Shown piece after piece: positions 1-8,536 of a stretch of DNA of 56,349 bases. The stretch lies in contig JAGVTV010000055.1 in assembly GCA_019136675.1 (NCBI GenBank), positions 1 to 56,349 of the forward strand. Direction: 5' to 3'. This DNA is from Bacteroidota bacterium (GTDB lineage Bacteria > Bacteroidota > Bacteroidia > Chitinophagales > Saprospiraceae). Position 1 is the first letter of the stretch. Each line of letters begins with the position of its first letter. Position numbers and translations under genes: made by a program. Under the pieces are notes generated by a model. The model did no database searches, was not told the origin of the DNA, and saw only the letters and a list, made by a program, of their open reading frames with translations.

Positions 1-1
1 G

Positions 2-1513
2 GCAATCCCAGCAGCCGAAAACTACGTCTGGAGCACCCCGCTTGGACAAGTTACCACGACTGTGCCCCTGATTACAATTTATCCCGCAAAGGCGGAAAAT
101 TCAGGAGTTTATACAGTCAGTTCTTCATCCAATGGTTGCCAATCAAAAAGTTCTGCATCATTACAAATTGAAATCAGGCCCAAGCCCTCAGCCCCTTTCA
201 TCACCGGTGACTCCCTGGTATGCTTTGGGAGCAGTGCCACTGCGGGCATCACACCTCAGTCCGGTATAACATACCTGTGGTCCGGGCCATTTAATCCGGG
301 AAACACCCATCAGCTGAACATAACTTCGGCCGATAATACCTACAGTGGCACCTACCGGCTCACCCTGCTGTCAAATGGATGCTATTCATCCCCTTCGGCA
401 CCTTTTAATCTAACTGTAAAACCTGAGATCAGGACCCCTCAATTTATAACTTCTTCTATAAGTCTTTGCAAGACAAATGCCCAGGGAGCTGAGATTTGCC
501 TAAATCCGGGAAGCCTGGAACCAAATGCTACCTACCAGATCTTTGATCAGGGGAACAATTCGCTTGTCGCCAATGGAAATACCAACTGTTTTTTTATCAC
601 GGACCTGTCGGGATTCGGAGAAGGGGCTAATTTCCTCATTGCACAAACGACAAAGGACGGGTGTACATCCAGGCCATCAGAAAATCTTGTCCTGAGTCTC
701 AATACTCCGCCACAGATACAGGCAACAGCTGTGGAAGACAATATCACCATCTGTCCAGGTGAAAATGTCAGACTCATATCTGCCTCCGGCCCTCCTCTTG
801 TCAGCGTGGAATGGTCGACTCCTGAGCAGGAAGTGATATTGTCCGACAAAACCGGAATTTCGACGGTTGTTTCCGCATTGGATGAAGGCGAGCACTTCAT
901 TTATCTGGATTACAGCGTTGACGGGTGCCCTGATTTCAGCACGGATACAGTCAGGATTTATGTGGAATTTGCCCCTGTCACAACCGATGACGAGTATAGG
1001 TTGCCTTACGGCGAAAAAGGGATTCTTCCTGTACTGCAAAATGACAACATACCCCAAAACAGCTCCCTGACAATAGTGGACCTACCGGCATTCGGGACTT
1101 TGGCTATAATAAATGGTAAAGTCGAGTATCAGCCTGACCCCAGAAACCTCAAGCCCGTGGAATTTACCTACAGGGTATGTGCTGACCTCTGTTCCGACCT
1201 TTGTTCTGAATCCGTTGTCAGGATCAGTTTTGATGAGAATATCACCTGCCGTGTGCCTAACATCATCACGCCCAATGAAGACGGATACAATGACAGGCTT
1301 GTCATTCCGTGCCTGGATACTGAAAAGTACCCCGCCAACAAATTTTTAGTTTTTAATGAATGGGGGGATGAGGTATTTTACGCAAGTCCGTATAAAAATG
1401 ACTGGGATGGTACCTTTGGCGATAAGCCATTGCCTGCAGGCACTTATTTTTATATCCTGGACACGGGAGACGACCAAAAGCCATTCAATGGATTTTTAAT
1501 CATACAGCGATGA
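2..1513 (+). CDS. T9SS type B (CHU_C) surface adhesin, 5' truncated by the window edge
   Basis: This is the C-terminal part of a large secreted adhesin; the frame stays open to the window edge, so the true start is upstream. What is visible is a chain of Ig/PKD-like beta-sandwich modules with paired cysteines and repeated 'SGTYRLTL'-type strands. A cadherin/VCBS-like module follows ('VLQNDN', then 'VEYQPD'). The last ~90 residues form the gliding-motility-associated CHU_C domain ('NIITPNEDGYNDRLVIPC', 'VFNEWGDEVF', 'LPAGTYFYIL'), the type B signal for type IX secretion and surface attachment. It overlaps the PorP/SprF gene by 4 bases (ATGA), so the two are translationally coupled. That fits the known dependence of type B cargo on SprF-like proteins. 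The ligand is unknown. Confidence 0.88.
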   Translation, partial: AIPAAENYVWSTPLGQVTTTVPLITIYPAKAENSGVYTVSSSSNGCQSKSSASLQIEIRPKPSAPFITGDSLVCFGSSATAGITPQSGITYLWSGPFNPGNTHQLNITSADNTYSGTYRLTLLSNGCYSSPSAPFNLTVKPEIRTPQFITSSISLCKTNAQGAEICLNPGSLEPNATYQIFDQGNNSLVANGNTNCFFITDLSGFGEGANFLIAQTTKDGCTSRPSENLVLSLNTPPQIQATAVEDNITICPGENVRLISASGPPLVSVEWSTPEQEVILSDKTGISTVVSALDEGEHFIYLDYSVDGCPDFSTDTVRIYVEFAPVTTDDEYRLPYGEKGILPVLQNDNIPQNSSLTIVDLPAFGTLAIINGKVEYQPDPRNLKPVEFTYRVCADLCSDLCSESVVRISFDENITCRVPNIITPNEDGYNDRLVIPCLDTEKYPANKFLVFNEWGDEVFYASPYKNDWDGTFGDKPLPAGTYFYILDTGDDQKPFNGFLIIQR

Positions 1514-2463
1514 TGACAAGATATGCCTTACTCCTGTTTTTGATGTCATTAGCCTGTTTTGCACTGGGCCAGCAGCAACAGATGTATACCCAGTTTATGT
1601 ACAACAAGATGGCCCTTAACCCTGCCTATGCCGGCAATGAGACCTACCTGTCGGCCAACCTGCTCTACAGGGATCAGTGGAGTGGATTTCCCGGGGCCCC
1701 AAAGGCACAGGTTTTGACTGTGAGCCTGCCACGTCTCGGCAAGAGGGTTGGCCTGGGTGTCAATTTCGAACGCCAGACTATTGGTATAACTGAGAAACTA
1801 ACCTACGAACTGATGTATGCCTACAAGTTTTTCCTCGGTGAGGGTACACTTAGCATGGGCATGAATATTTCGGGACGGAAATATATACATGATTATACAG
1901 ACAGCAGGCTTTTTGCTATCCAGGATATTACCCTGGACCCTTCCGTACCTGCGATCGTCCAGACGAAAAATCTCATCAATGCCGGTTTTGGCGTGTATTT
2001 TAATACCAACAAATTTTACCTGGGAGCTTCGTTGCCCAGAATGATACGGTCTGACCTTGATTTTGACGACAATAAGTTTTTCAGCACTGAGGTCCGTCAT
2101 TTTCTGTTGATGACAGGCGGCACATTTATTGTAAACAATGATTTCCGTCTCACGCCCCAGATGATGTTCAGGGCTGCCGAAAACAGTCCATGGGGCCTTG
2201 ACCTGAATCTAAGTGGCACCTGGAAAGACAAATATTCCGCAGGTATGACCTACAGGACAGGTGGAGCAAGAGGTGATTTTGGTGAGTCCCTTGACTTTAT
2301 AGTGGCAGCCCAGGTGTCCGAAAGGATCATGGTAGGGTTTGCCTATGACGCCACTCTTTCGCGAATCCGGGCCATAGACAACGGCAGCCTGGAGATGATA
2401 CTTTCGTACAATCTCATACCGAGGAAGATAAAGACCATCATGGTAAACCCAAGATATTTCTGA
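1510..2463 (+). CDS. PorP/SprF family type IX secretion outer-membrane protein
   Basis: 317 residues with a signal peptide (cleavage near 'CFALGQ'). The family signature follows: 'YTQFMYNKMALNPAYAG' and then 'LLYRDQWSGFPGAPK'. The rest is alternating beta-strand sequence, consistent with an outer-membrane barrel of the usual family length (~300). SprF-type members are needed for secretion of SprB-like cargo bearing CHU_C tails. The coupled overlap with the upstream adhesin gene suggests this copy serves that adhesin. A PD40-OmpA gene follows after 2 bases. The family call is firm; the cargo pairing is inferred from gene order. Confidence 0.9.
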   Translation: MMTRYALLLFLMSLACFALGQQQQMYTQFMYNKMALNPAYAGNETYLSANLLYRDQWSGFPGAPKAQVLTVSLPRLGKRVGLGVNFERQTIGITEKLTYELMYAYKFFLGEGTLSMGMNISGRKYIHDYTDSRLFAIQDITLDPSVPAIVQTKNLINAGFGVYFNTNKFYLGASLPRMIRSDLDFDDNKFFSTEVRHFLLMTGGTFIVNNDFRLTPQMMFRAAENSPWGLDLNLSGTWKDKYSAGMTYRTGGARGDFGESLDFIVAAQVSERIMVGFAYDATLSRIRAIDNGSLEMILSYNLIPRKIKTIMVNPRYF

Positions 2464-2465
2464 GC

Positions 2466-4205
2466 ATGAACCGATTTATTATATACAGGAGTGTCTTTCA
2501 GTTTGTATGTTTATTTGTGTCGGTGTCTGTTGCCGGACAGGCAGTGATCAATAAATCAGTGTTGAAATCGGCTCGTCTTTTTTCTGAAGTCAGGATCAAT
2601 ACGGCCAATGAGGAGTCTTCTCCGGCTTTTGTCGGAGATAAGGTTGGTTTTGTTTTTACCAGATCCAATTTTTCAAGCGATGAAGAGGCTAATTATGATG
2701 TGGCATATGCCAGGGTAGAAGCTGACAATTCGCTGTCAGAAAAATCTGAATTCAGTAGCCGGCTAAACTCTTTTTTGCATGAAGGTCCCATGTCATACGA
2801 TGCTTCGACCAATGTACTGTTTTTTACCAGAACACATAAGGAAACCAGGCGAATCCGGGGAGTGGATACCGATACCTTCTACCTGCGGATCATGACTGCT
2901 GATCTGAACGCGGCAAAACCGGTCATTAAACCCATAGACCTCAATGTGGATCGTTACAGCGTTTGCCACCCTTCCCTGTCCTCAGACGGCAAGACCATGG
3001 TATATGCATCCAATCAACCAGGTGGTGCGGGAGGACTGGACCTGTATATAGCCCATCATGATGGTACGGGGTGGACAGCAGCAATAAATGCGGGTGACAG
3101 GATAAATACTCCGTACAATGACGGTTTTCCCTATTTGCTTAACGACACCCTGCTTGTCTTTGCTTCCCAGCGGCCCGGAGGTCACGGAGGCTGGGATATG
3201 TATGCCTGTGCCCTCAGGAATGGGTTCTGGACGTTTCCTGAGATCCTGCCCGAACCGGTAAATTCACCTTTTGATGATCTGGGCCTGATTGTCAGGCCTA
3301 ACGGGCAATCAGGATATTTTGCCAGCAACAGGCCCGGTGGATACGGCGTGGACGATATATACAGGTTTTCGACAGAAAAACCCATCTTCGGCCGTGTGGA
3401 CCAGCCGACTACAGAAGTGACTGTTCATGTGATGGATAAACTCACCCTTGAAGGCTTACCCGGAGCCACTGTAACTTTTGTCCCGCTTGAGGTGGATGTC
3501 AATAGTTTTACCATGTCAGAATTTAACGTCAACGTGCTTTCCGGTAAGGGAACGGGCGATCTGATCTTAAGGCTGACCCCAAAATCCAAGGAAAATATGC
3601 AAAAATCGACGGCGGACGAAACCGGGCTGACATCCATAAAGGTCCTTAGCCAGAAAAAATACCTTGTGTCGGTCTTTGCCGACCATTATCAGCCGATAGA
3701 TCTTATCTATGACCACGCCTCTTTCGGTGACCAGTTTAATGTAGTCCTCGAGCCTGAAGATACAACAGTCAATGAAGAAGAAAACCCACAGCCGACTGCC
3801 GGCATCAATGCACCGGACGCCATCACAATGCCCGAAATACCTACCAGTTCAGGAGCGGTAATTGTATTTGATAACATCTATTACGATTACAACAGTGCAT
3901 CTATACTGCCGGGTGCCGCTGCCGAATTGGATGCCCTTGCCAGGGCAATGCTTGAAAATCCGGATATGAAAGTAAGGCTCGAATCACATACTGACAGCCG
4001 CGGCACCTTCCGCTACAACCTGCAGTTGTCTATCGACAGGGCCAATGCAGCCAGAAAATACCTCAGCGGATTGGGTATAGACGAGGATAGAATCTCCATC
4101 AGGGGCATGGGCGAATCGAAGATCCGAAACCAGTGTGCGGATGGTGTGCCCTGCACAGAAGAAATGCATGCCTACAATCGCCGTACTGAAGTGGTGGTGG
4201 AATAG
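2466..4205 (+). CDS. PD40 beta-propeller / OmpA-domain outer-membrane protein (PorE-like)
   Basis: 579 residues. A signal peptide is followed by PD40 (WD40-like) propeller blades, seen as recurring 'HPSLSSDGKTMVYASN', 'FPYLLNDTLLVFAS' and 'YFASNRPGG' motifs. A carboxypeptidase-regulatory-like segment comes next (~residues 320-430), then a C-terminal OmpA peptidoglycan-binding domain ('YYDYNSASILPGAAAELD', 'LESHTDSRGT', 'NRRTEVVVE'). The D and R residues that bind diaminopimelate are present. This architecture matches proteins that tether T9SS machinery or its PorP/SprF barrel to peptidoglycan. It starts 2 bases after the PorP/SprF gene, so it is very likely in the same operon. It ends 10 bases before a convergent gene. 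Confidence 0.87.
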   Translation: MNRFIIYRSVFQFVCLFVSVSVAGQAVINKSVLKSARLFSEVRINTANEESSPAFVGDKVGFVFTRSNFSSDEEANYDVAYARVEADNSLSEKSEFSSRLNSFLHEGPMSYDASTNVLFFTRTHKETRRIRGVDTDTFYLRIMTADLNAAKPVIKPIDLNVDRYSVCHPSLSSDGKTMVYASNQPGGAGGLDLYIAHHDGTGWTAAINAGDRINTPYNDGFPYLLNDTLLVFASQRPGGHGGWDMYACALRNGFWTFPEILPEPVNSPFDDLGLIVRPNGQSGYFASNRPGGYGVDDIYRFSTEKPIFGRVDQPTTEVTVHVMDKLTLEGLPGATVTFVPLEVDVNSFTMSEFNVNVLSGKGTGDLILRLTPKSKENMQKSTADETGLTSIKVLSQKKYLVSVFADHYQPIDLIYDHASFGDQFNVVLEPEDTTVNEEENPQPTAGINAPDAITMPEIPTSSGAVIVFDNIYYDYNSASILPGAAAELDALARAMLENPDMKVRLESHTDSRGTFRYNLQLSIDRANAARKYLSGLGIDEDRISIRGMGESKIRNQCADGVPCTEEMHAYNRRTEVVVE

Positions 4206-4215
4206 TTAAAATTCA

Positions 4216-5415
4216 TCACTTCTGCAGATAGAACCCTACGCTGCCACCTACCCAGTCCTTGTCTTTGTTGTATTTGACCCCGATCATCTTGCCTTTCGAC
4301 AGCCTTACCAGGTTATTGACTATAAACGGCTTTTTGTGGGTTTCGGGCCATATCATCATCATCCGTATTTCTACCTTGACAGGCTCATTGGGTGATTTTA
4401 GCACAGGCTCATAGTTCACTTTCCGCTGCAGGATGTATCCAGACCTATCGGTGATGGAATCAATATCTTCTTTGGTCACGTCAATCACCACACCTGATCC
4501 CGAAAAAGAATACAGCGGCTTCAACACATAATTTTCAAGGTCTTGTGGCAGTGTCTCCAAAGCATCAAGGAAGTACGTTTCAGGCACATAATTGTTTTTA
4601 ATATATGGCATCAGGTACTTACTGATCCTGTAAAACCAGTTGGGGTGACCTACCCATTTCACATCCAGATCATCCGTAAAACTAAACTGCAAAACAAGGT
4701 CTTTTCTGGCAAAAAGCTCATCAAATATGACCCTGTTGTATATTCTGAGTATGCGTATTTTGTTGCCTTCCTTGTCGAGGTAATAAAGTTTGGTTCCTTC
4801 CTTTAAAACCCTGGTGACACATAATGTCGGAATACCCAGCTCTACGGAAGTGCTCAGCAGATCGATGTAGGTATTTTGTTTTTCAGGCTCAATCTCCAGC
4901 AAAACCACGTTTTTGGGATCGGCATCGCCTACTATGATGTCATACAGCAGTTTCTTGTAGGAATGTTTGTCATATCCGTTAAAAAAACTGGTAAGGCTTT
5001 CAGGTATGTCAAATACCCTATGGTAAAGGTCGCTCACCATATATTGAAAAAAATATACGGAAGGAAATCCCTGTACCTCTATCAGCTGAGGGATGGGATC
5101 ACCCTTTTCGTCCAGGCAAATGCCAAAATCCACCTGCAGGAATGTTGTATGGTCGTCCTCACCCTTAACTATCACTGAAGGACTGTACAAGGCACCCTGT
5201 GTTATTTCCTTGATATCCGGACGTGCCACCACATTACTGATGAGGCCACAGGCTTCCACCAACCTTTCCATCAGAATATCCGGAATAAAAAATGGGGTCT
5301 CTGCTTCCCTGAATGTTGGCCTGTAGCCATACATGCTTTTCAGGGCATCTTTAAATTCCTCATACTTTTCAGCAGTGAATGATGCGTTGAATTTCTGTCT
5401 GAATTCTGGTATCAT
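4216..5415 (-). CDS. ATP-grasp-like ligase (ligase B of a putative peptide-metabolite cassette)
   Basis: 399 residues, no signal peptide, so cytoplasmic. The C-terminal half reads like an ATP-grasp fold: 'YVLKPLYSFSGSGVV' resembles the nucleotide-binding lysine strand and glycine-rich loop, 'GYILQRKV' the hinge strand, and 'VKVEIRMMMIWP' plus the terminal 'KYNKDKDWVGGSVGFY' the metal and phosphate region. The N-terminal half ('PQLIEVQGFPS') is unlike standard RimK or Ddl proteins, and a circularly permuted arrangement is possible. Its start overlaps the amidotransferase stop by 4 bases, so the two proteins are probably made together. Such enzymes join a carboxylate to an amine via an acyl-phosphate. 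The substrate is unknown, and the family call is from weak motifs only. Confidence 0.6.
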   Translation of the reverse strand: MIPEFRQKFNASFTAEKYEEFKDALKSMYGYRPTFREAETPFFIPDILMERLVEACGLISNVVARPDIKEITQGALYSPSVIVKGEDDHTTFLQVDFGICLDEKGDPIPQLIEVQGFPSVYFFQYMVSDLYHRVFDIPESLTSFFNGYDKHSYKKLLYDIIVGDADPKNVVLLEIEPEKQNTYIDLLSTSVELGIPTLCVTRVLKEGTKLYYLDKEGNKIRILRIYNRVIFDELFARKDLVLQFSFTDDLDVKWVGHPNWFYRISKYLMPYIKNNYVPETYFLDALETLPQDLENYVLKPLYSFSGSGVVIDVTKEDIDSITDRSGYILQRKVNYEPVLKSPNEPVKVEIRMMMIWPETHKKPFIVNNLVRLSKGKMIGVKYNKDKDWVGGSVGFYLQK

Positions 5416-6236
5416 GCCATCACCACATTATTGGCAAATATGGAGTCAAGTGCATTTTCGATAAAACGGGGCAGGATGGTGTTATGTGTTAGTTCAATCT
5501 TATCGGGGTCGTCCAGTTTGTCCATCATTGTATCGTATTTTTCCTGACCGAAATTAGCGATTACTTTTGTCCTGATCTCAGGCTTTTCAAAATGGATTTT
5601 CATACCTACCGGGTCAGCTTCAGGATGGAATTGTGTGCCAATAAATTCATCTGAAAAACGCACCGCCATGATCGCCCGCTCATAATCGACATGGGTTCTA
5701 ATCTTTTCCATGGCCAGGATTTTGGCACCGTGAAGCCTGAAGACATCGAGATCGGGCTGAATCAGCTGAAAATCACGGCTGTCAACAGCATGAAACGGAT
5801 CCGGCAATGATGAAAAAATGGGGTCGTCGGAACCGTATCTTGTCTGGTGCACGGGCATCACCCCGAATGAAGTGGACTTCCGTGGAGCCAGTGTGCCGAG
5901 CTCAAAATAAAAGCATGCCATCTGAAACGAATGGCAAATGAAAAACATATATTTTTTTTCAAATTTGTTCTGCAGGTTAAATTCCCACAGATCTCCCACG
6001 AGCTTATACCATGCTTTGTCCCAGACACCGTTGCCTTCCATCGGATTACCGGGGCCTCCGCTTGAGATATAGACATCAAAGGAGGTATCAGGCACTTCGT
6101 TTTTACTTCTTACGTCAAACTCGGTAATATCAAAAACGCTGCTGTACATGGCAGTAATATCCCTGATACAACGCATACCCTGATTGGGTTTGCCTTCGTT
6201 CATATCAAGTATGGCCAATTTTAACCTATTCTCCAT
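5412..6236 (-). CDS. Class I glutamine amidotransferase-like protein
   Basis: 274 residues. The GATase1 fold is seen from an oxyanion glycine segment ('YISSGGPGNP', ~57-65), the nucleophile elbow ('FFICHSFQM', Cys101) and the catalytic pair in 'TQFHPEAD' (His204, Glu206), so the triad is intact. After the core there is an extra C-terminal ~60-residue helical region. Stand-alone GATase1 proteins either release ammonia from glutamine for a partner synthetase or hydrolyse gamma-glutamyl bonds (as PuuD does). Here it lies between two ATP-grasp genes, overlapping the downstream one by 4 bases and following the upstream one by 27 bases. Ammonia supply for amidating a ligase product, or trimming a gamma-glutamyl group, are both possible. 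Confidence 0.8.
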   Translation of the reverse strand: MENRLKLAILDMNEGKPNQGMRCIRDITAMYSSVFDITEFDVRSKNEVPDTSFDVYISSGGPGNPMEGNGVWDKAWYKLVGDLWEFNLQNKFEKKYMFFICHSFQMACFYFELGTLAPRKSTSFGVMPVHQTRYGSDDPIFSSLPDPFHAVDSRDFQLIQPDLDVFRLHGAKILAMEKIRTHVDYERAIMAVRFSDEFIGTQFHPEADPVGMKIHFEKPEIRTKVIANFGQEKYDTMMDKLDDPDKIELTHNTILPRFIENALDSIFANNVVMA

Positions 6237-6263
6237 GTTTGTGACAGCTTTTAAAAAACAAGT

Positions 6264-7229
6264 TTAGCCTGCCTTTGGTTTGGATTTTGAGGAAAATACA
6301 TCACTTATAAACGTACCCCAGGTCAGGTTCATCCCTCCTGCCTTATGACCTTTAGCCTTTTCAATGGCCATCTCGGCGGCATTCTCCACGATCCAGTCAA
6401 AATTGGTCTGGCCTACGGAATTAACATCTGCGTCAGGAGCAGGATTGCAGAAATCTATAGCTATTGGAACACCATCCCTGACGGCAAACTCTACAGTATT
6501 GAAATCATATCCCAAAGCCCTGCAAAGCCTTATCGTATAATCCCTGACGGTTGCCAGCAGTTTGGCATCTTTGGTAGGATTATCCACCACATATCTGAGG
6601 TGATGCGGATTGCGTGGTTCATACGGCATAATATGGACTCTGTCGCCGGCAAGGTAATAACATCTGAAATAATGGTCAAAAACTATCTCTTCCTGAAGCA
6701 TCATTACAAGTTGTCCGGTTTCTGAGTGCTTACGCCAAAGGTCTGAAGCGTCAGACACTTTATATACGTTTTTCCAGCCTCCGCCTGCAAAAGGCTTCAT
6801 GTAGGCGGGAAACTTTATGTAATCAAATATGCGGTCCCAGTCTGTCGGGTACTTAAGGTTTCTGAATGACATCTCACTGGTATCATCGGGCCTGTCAAAA
6901 GATGGAAGCAGGACCGTGTTTGGTACCGGCACCCCGATCTTGGTGGCAAGGCAGTTGTTAAAGAATTTTTCGTCAGCACTCCACCAGAAAGGATTATTGA
7001 GCACGGCAGCCCCATTGAGGGCAGCGTTCTTCAGGTATGCCCGGTAATACGGCACATCCTGTGAGATTCTGTCAATGATCACAGCATATTCTGTGGCTTC
7101 GCCCTGCTCCAGGACATCAATTGAAACCGGTTCGGCCACTATGCCCTTCGCTTTTTTGGAGTTGACCCGGTCAACAAAAGCCCCCGGAAAAGTATTTTCC
7201 TTTCCGAAAAGTATCCCTATCTTCTTCAT
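6264..7229 (-). CDS. ATP-grasp ligase (ligase A of a putative peptide-metabolite cassette)
   Basis: 321 residues, cytoplasmic. The N-terminal region is a small Rossmann-like pre-ATP-grasp domain ('KKIGILFGKENTFPGAF'). The ATP-grasp core has 'YMKPFAGGGWKNVYKV' (Lys strand and glycine-rich loop), the hinge 'MMLQEEI', and the metal-binding segment 'FNTVEFAVRDGVPIAIDFCN', where a Glu and a final Asn would hold magnesium. This resembles RimK/D-Ala-D-Ala-ligase-type enzymes that make peptide or amide bonds. It is the first gene of the packed ligase-amidotransferase-ligase trio, and a -7 promoter box lies ~50 bases upstream. The acceptor and donor cannot be read from the sequence. Confidence 0.78.
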   Translation of the reverse strand: MKKIGILFGKENTFPGAFVDRVNSKKAKGIVAEPVSIDVLEQGEATEYAVIIDRISQDVPYYRAYLKNAALNGAAVLNNPFWWSADEKFFNNCLATKIGVPVPNTVLLPSFDRPDDTSEMSFRNLKYPTDWDRIFDYIKFPAYMKPFAGGGWKNVYKVSDASDLWRKHSETGQLVMMLQEEIVFDHYFRCYYLAGDRVHIMPYEPRNPHHLRYVVDNPTKDAKLLATVRDYTIRLCRALGYDFNTVEFAVRDGVPIAIDFCNPAPDADVNSVGQTNFDWIVENAAEMAIEKAKGHKAGGMNLTWGTFISDVFSSKSKPKAG

Positions 7230-7277
7230 TGATTACTTTAACTGATTTGGTAAAAAAATACTATCAACATCTCAAGG

Positions 7278-7285
7278 CAAAGCTA
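7278..7285 (-). promoter_or_regulatory. Putative Bacteroidota -7 promoter box for the ligase/amidotransferase trio
   Basis: On the minus strand the bases read TAGCTTTG, an exact match to TAnnTTTG. The expected -33 TTG is not seen at 19-22 bases; only a CTG lies ~23 bases away. It sits in the 166-base gap between the dipeptide epimerase and ligase A, ~50 bases before the ligase start. Confidence 0.45.
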
Positions 7286-7395
7286 ACTATTGTCCAATAA
7301 AAATTTATCAGGTGGCTTCATTAATTTATGAAATCCGCGTTTTTCAATATTAAACTCCGCCAAATTGACCCTTATAACATAAAAAAATGCAAAAA

Positions 7396-8517
7396 TTAAT
7401 CCCCTACCTCTATAATCTCAAATCTTTTGAGGAAAGCCGGGTCAAAATCCGCCCCATGTCCCGGCGTGTCGTCTACTGTCACTTCCCAGTCTGCTGAGTA
7501 CTTCAGACCTCCAGTTACAGGATCTTCGGACAACATCAGCGGGCTATCCAGATCGTGGTAAATGATGTGGTCCCAAACCATGTCAAAGTGGACCAGGGCT
7601 GTAATGCCCAGCCGGGACTCGCTGAATGACCCTACCTGACAATACATGTCCGCTGCCTGTGCTATCGCTGCGATCTTCATACTGTTGCAGATACCGCCGG
7701 ACTTGCCCAGTTTAATATTAAAAAGATGAGCTGCCTTGCCGGTTACAATAGTCATGGCATCCCTGGGGCTGAACACCGATTCGTCTGCCATTACCGGAAT
7801 GGGGCTTTCGGCGGTAAGCCTTGCCTGGTCGGTGGTATTTCCCGCCTGCACAGGTTCTTCGCAGTGTTCCAGATTCAGGTCCTTCATGGCATGAAGGGCC
7901 ATTTTGGCATCCAGGTAATTCCATCCCTGGTTGGCATCAATCCTGAGGGGCAAGTCAGGACCTACGGCTGTCCGTATGGCCTCCATCCTGGCTACATCTT
8001 TTTTAAACCCCCGCTCGCCAAGCTTGACCTTAAGTACAGGAAAACCCATCTCCTTGAATTTTACTGCTTTTTCGGCCATCTTATCCTTGTCAAGCAAGCT
8101 GACGGTATTGTCAGTATATATTTTCTTGGCCCTGTCTCCCTGCAAAAACTTATACAGCGGCAATCCGGCAAGCTTCGATACAAGGTCGTAAAGAGCCATA
8201 TCGAAGGCACATTTTACAGAGGCATTGCCCACGATCATCTTGTCCATAAGTGCCACATGACGGTGGATCTCCCTGGGGTCTGATCCTATCAAAGCGGCAG
8301 CAAGGTCTCTGGCAAAGGCCACGGTACCTGTCTGAGTTTCGCCATGAATCGACCTGTACGGACAACACTCTCCCACGCCATAGGTACCGTCGGCATTATA
8401 GATTTTTATGACTGTGTTTCTGGCATGTGTGAGAGCTCCCTTGGATATCACAAACGGTTCATGAAGTTTGATCTGTGTCGGGATAATCTCTATTCTGTCA
8501 ATCTTATAACTTGTCAT
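7396..8517 (-). CDS. Dipeptide epimerase (enolase superfamily)
   Basis: 373 residues. The order of catalytic residues matches the muconate-lactonizing/dipeptide epimerase branch of the enolase superfamily: the KxK base in 'VLKVKLG' (Lys163, Lys165), metal ligands in 'LRIDANQGW' (Asp194), 'EHCEEPV' (Glu220) and 'MADESVF' (Asp245), and the opposite base in 'FNIKLGKSGG' (Lys269). The late 'HDLDSP' supplies the DxD pair (Asp322, Asp324) that in Ala-Glu-type epimerases holds the dipeptide N-terminus. The reaction inverts the C-terminal residue of an L,L-dipeptide to L,D. It starts 19 bases after kynureninase and precedes the ligase trio by 166 bases. Specificity (Ala-Glu or another dipeptide) cannot be told here. 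Confidence 0.85.
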   Translation of the reverse strand: MTSYKIDRIEIIPTQIKLHEPFVISKGALTHARNTVIKIYNADGTYGVGECCPYRSIHGETQTGTVAFARDLAAALIGSDPREIHRHVALMDKMIVGNASVKCAFDMALYDLVSKLAGLPLYKFLQGDRAKKIYTDNTVSLLDKDKMAEKAVKFKEMGFPVLKVKLGERGFKKDVARMEAIRTAVGPDLPLRIDANQGWNYLDAKMALHAMKDLNLEHCEEPVQAGNTTDQARLTAESPIPVMADESVFSPRDAMTIVTGKAAHLFNIKLGKSGGICNSMKIAAIAQAADMYCQVGSFSESRLGITALVHFDMVWDHIIYHDLDSPLMLSEDPVTGGLKYSADWEVTVDDTPGHGADFDPAFLKRFEIIEVGD

Positions 8518-8536
8518 TATGATGATTTTAAAAAAT

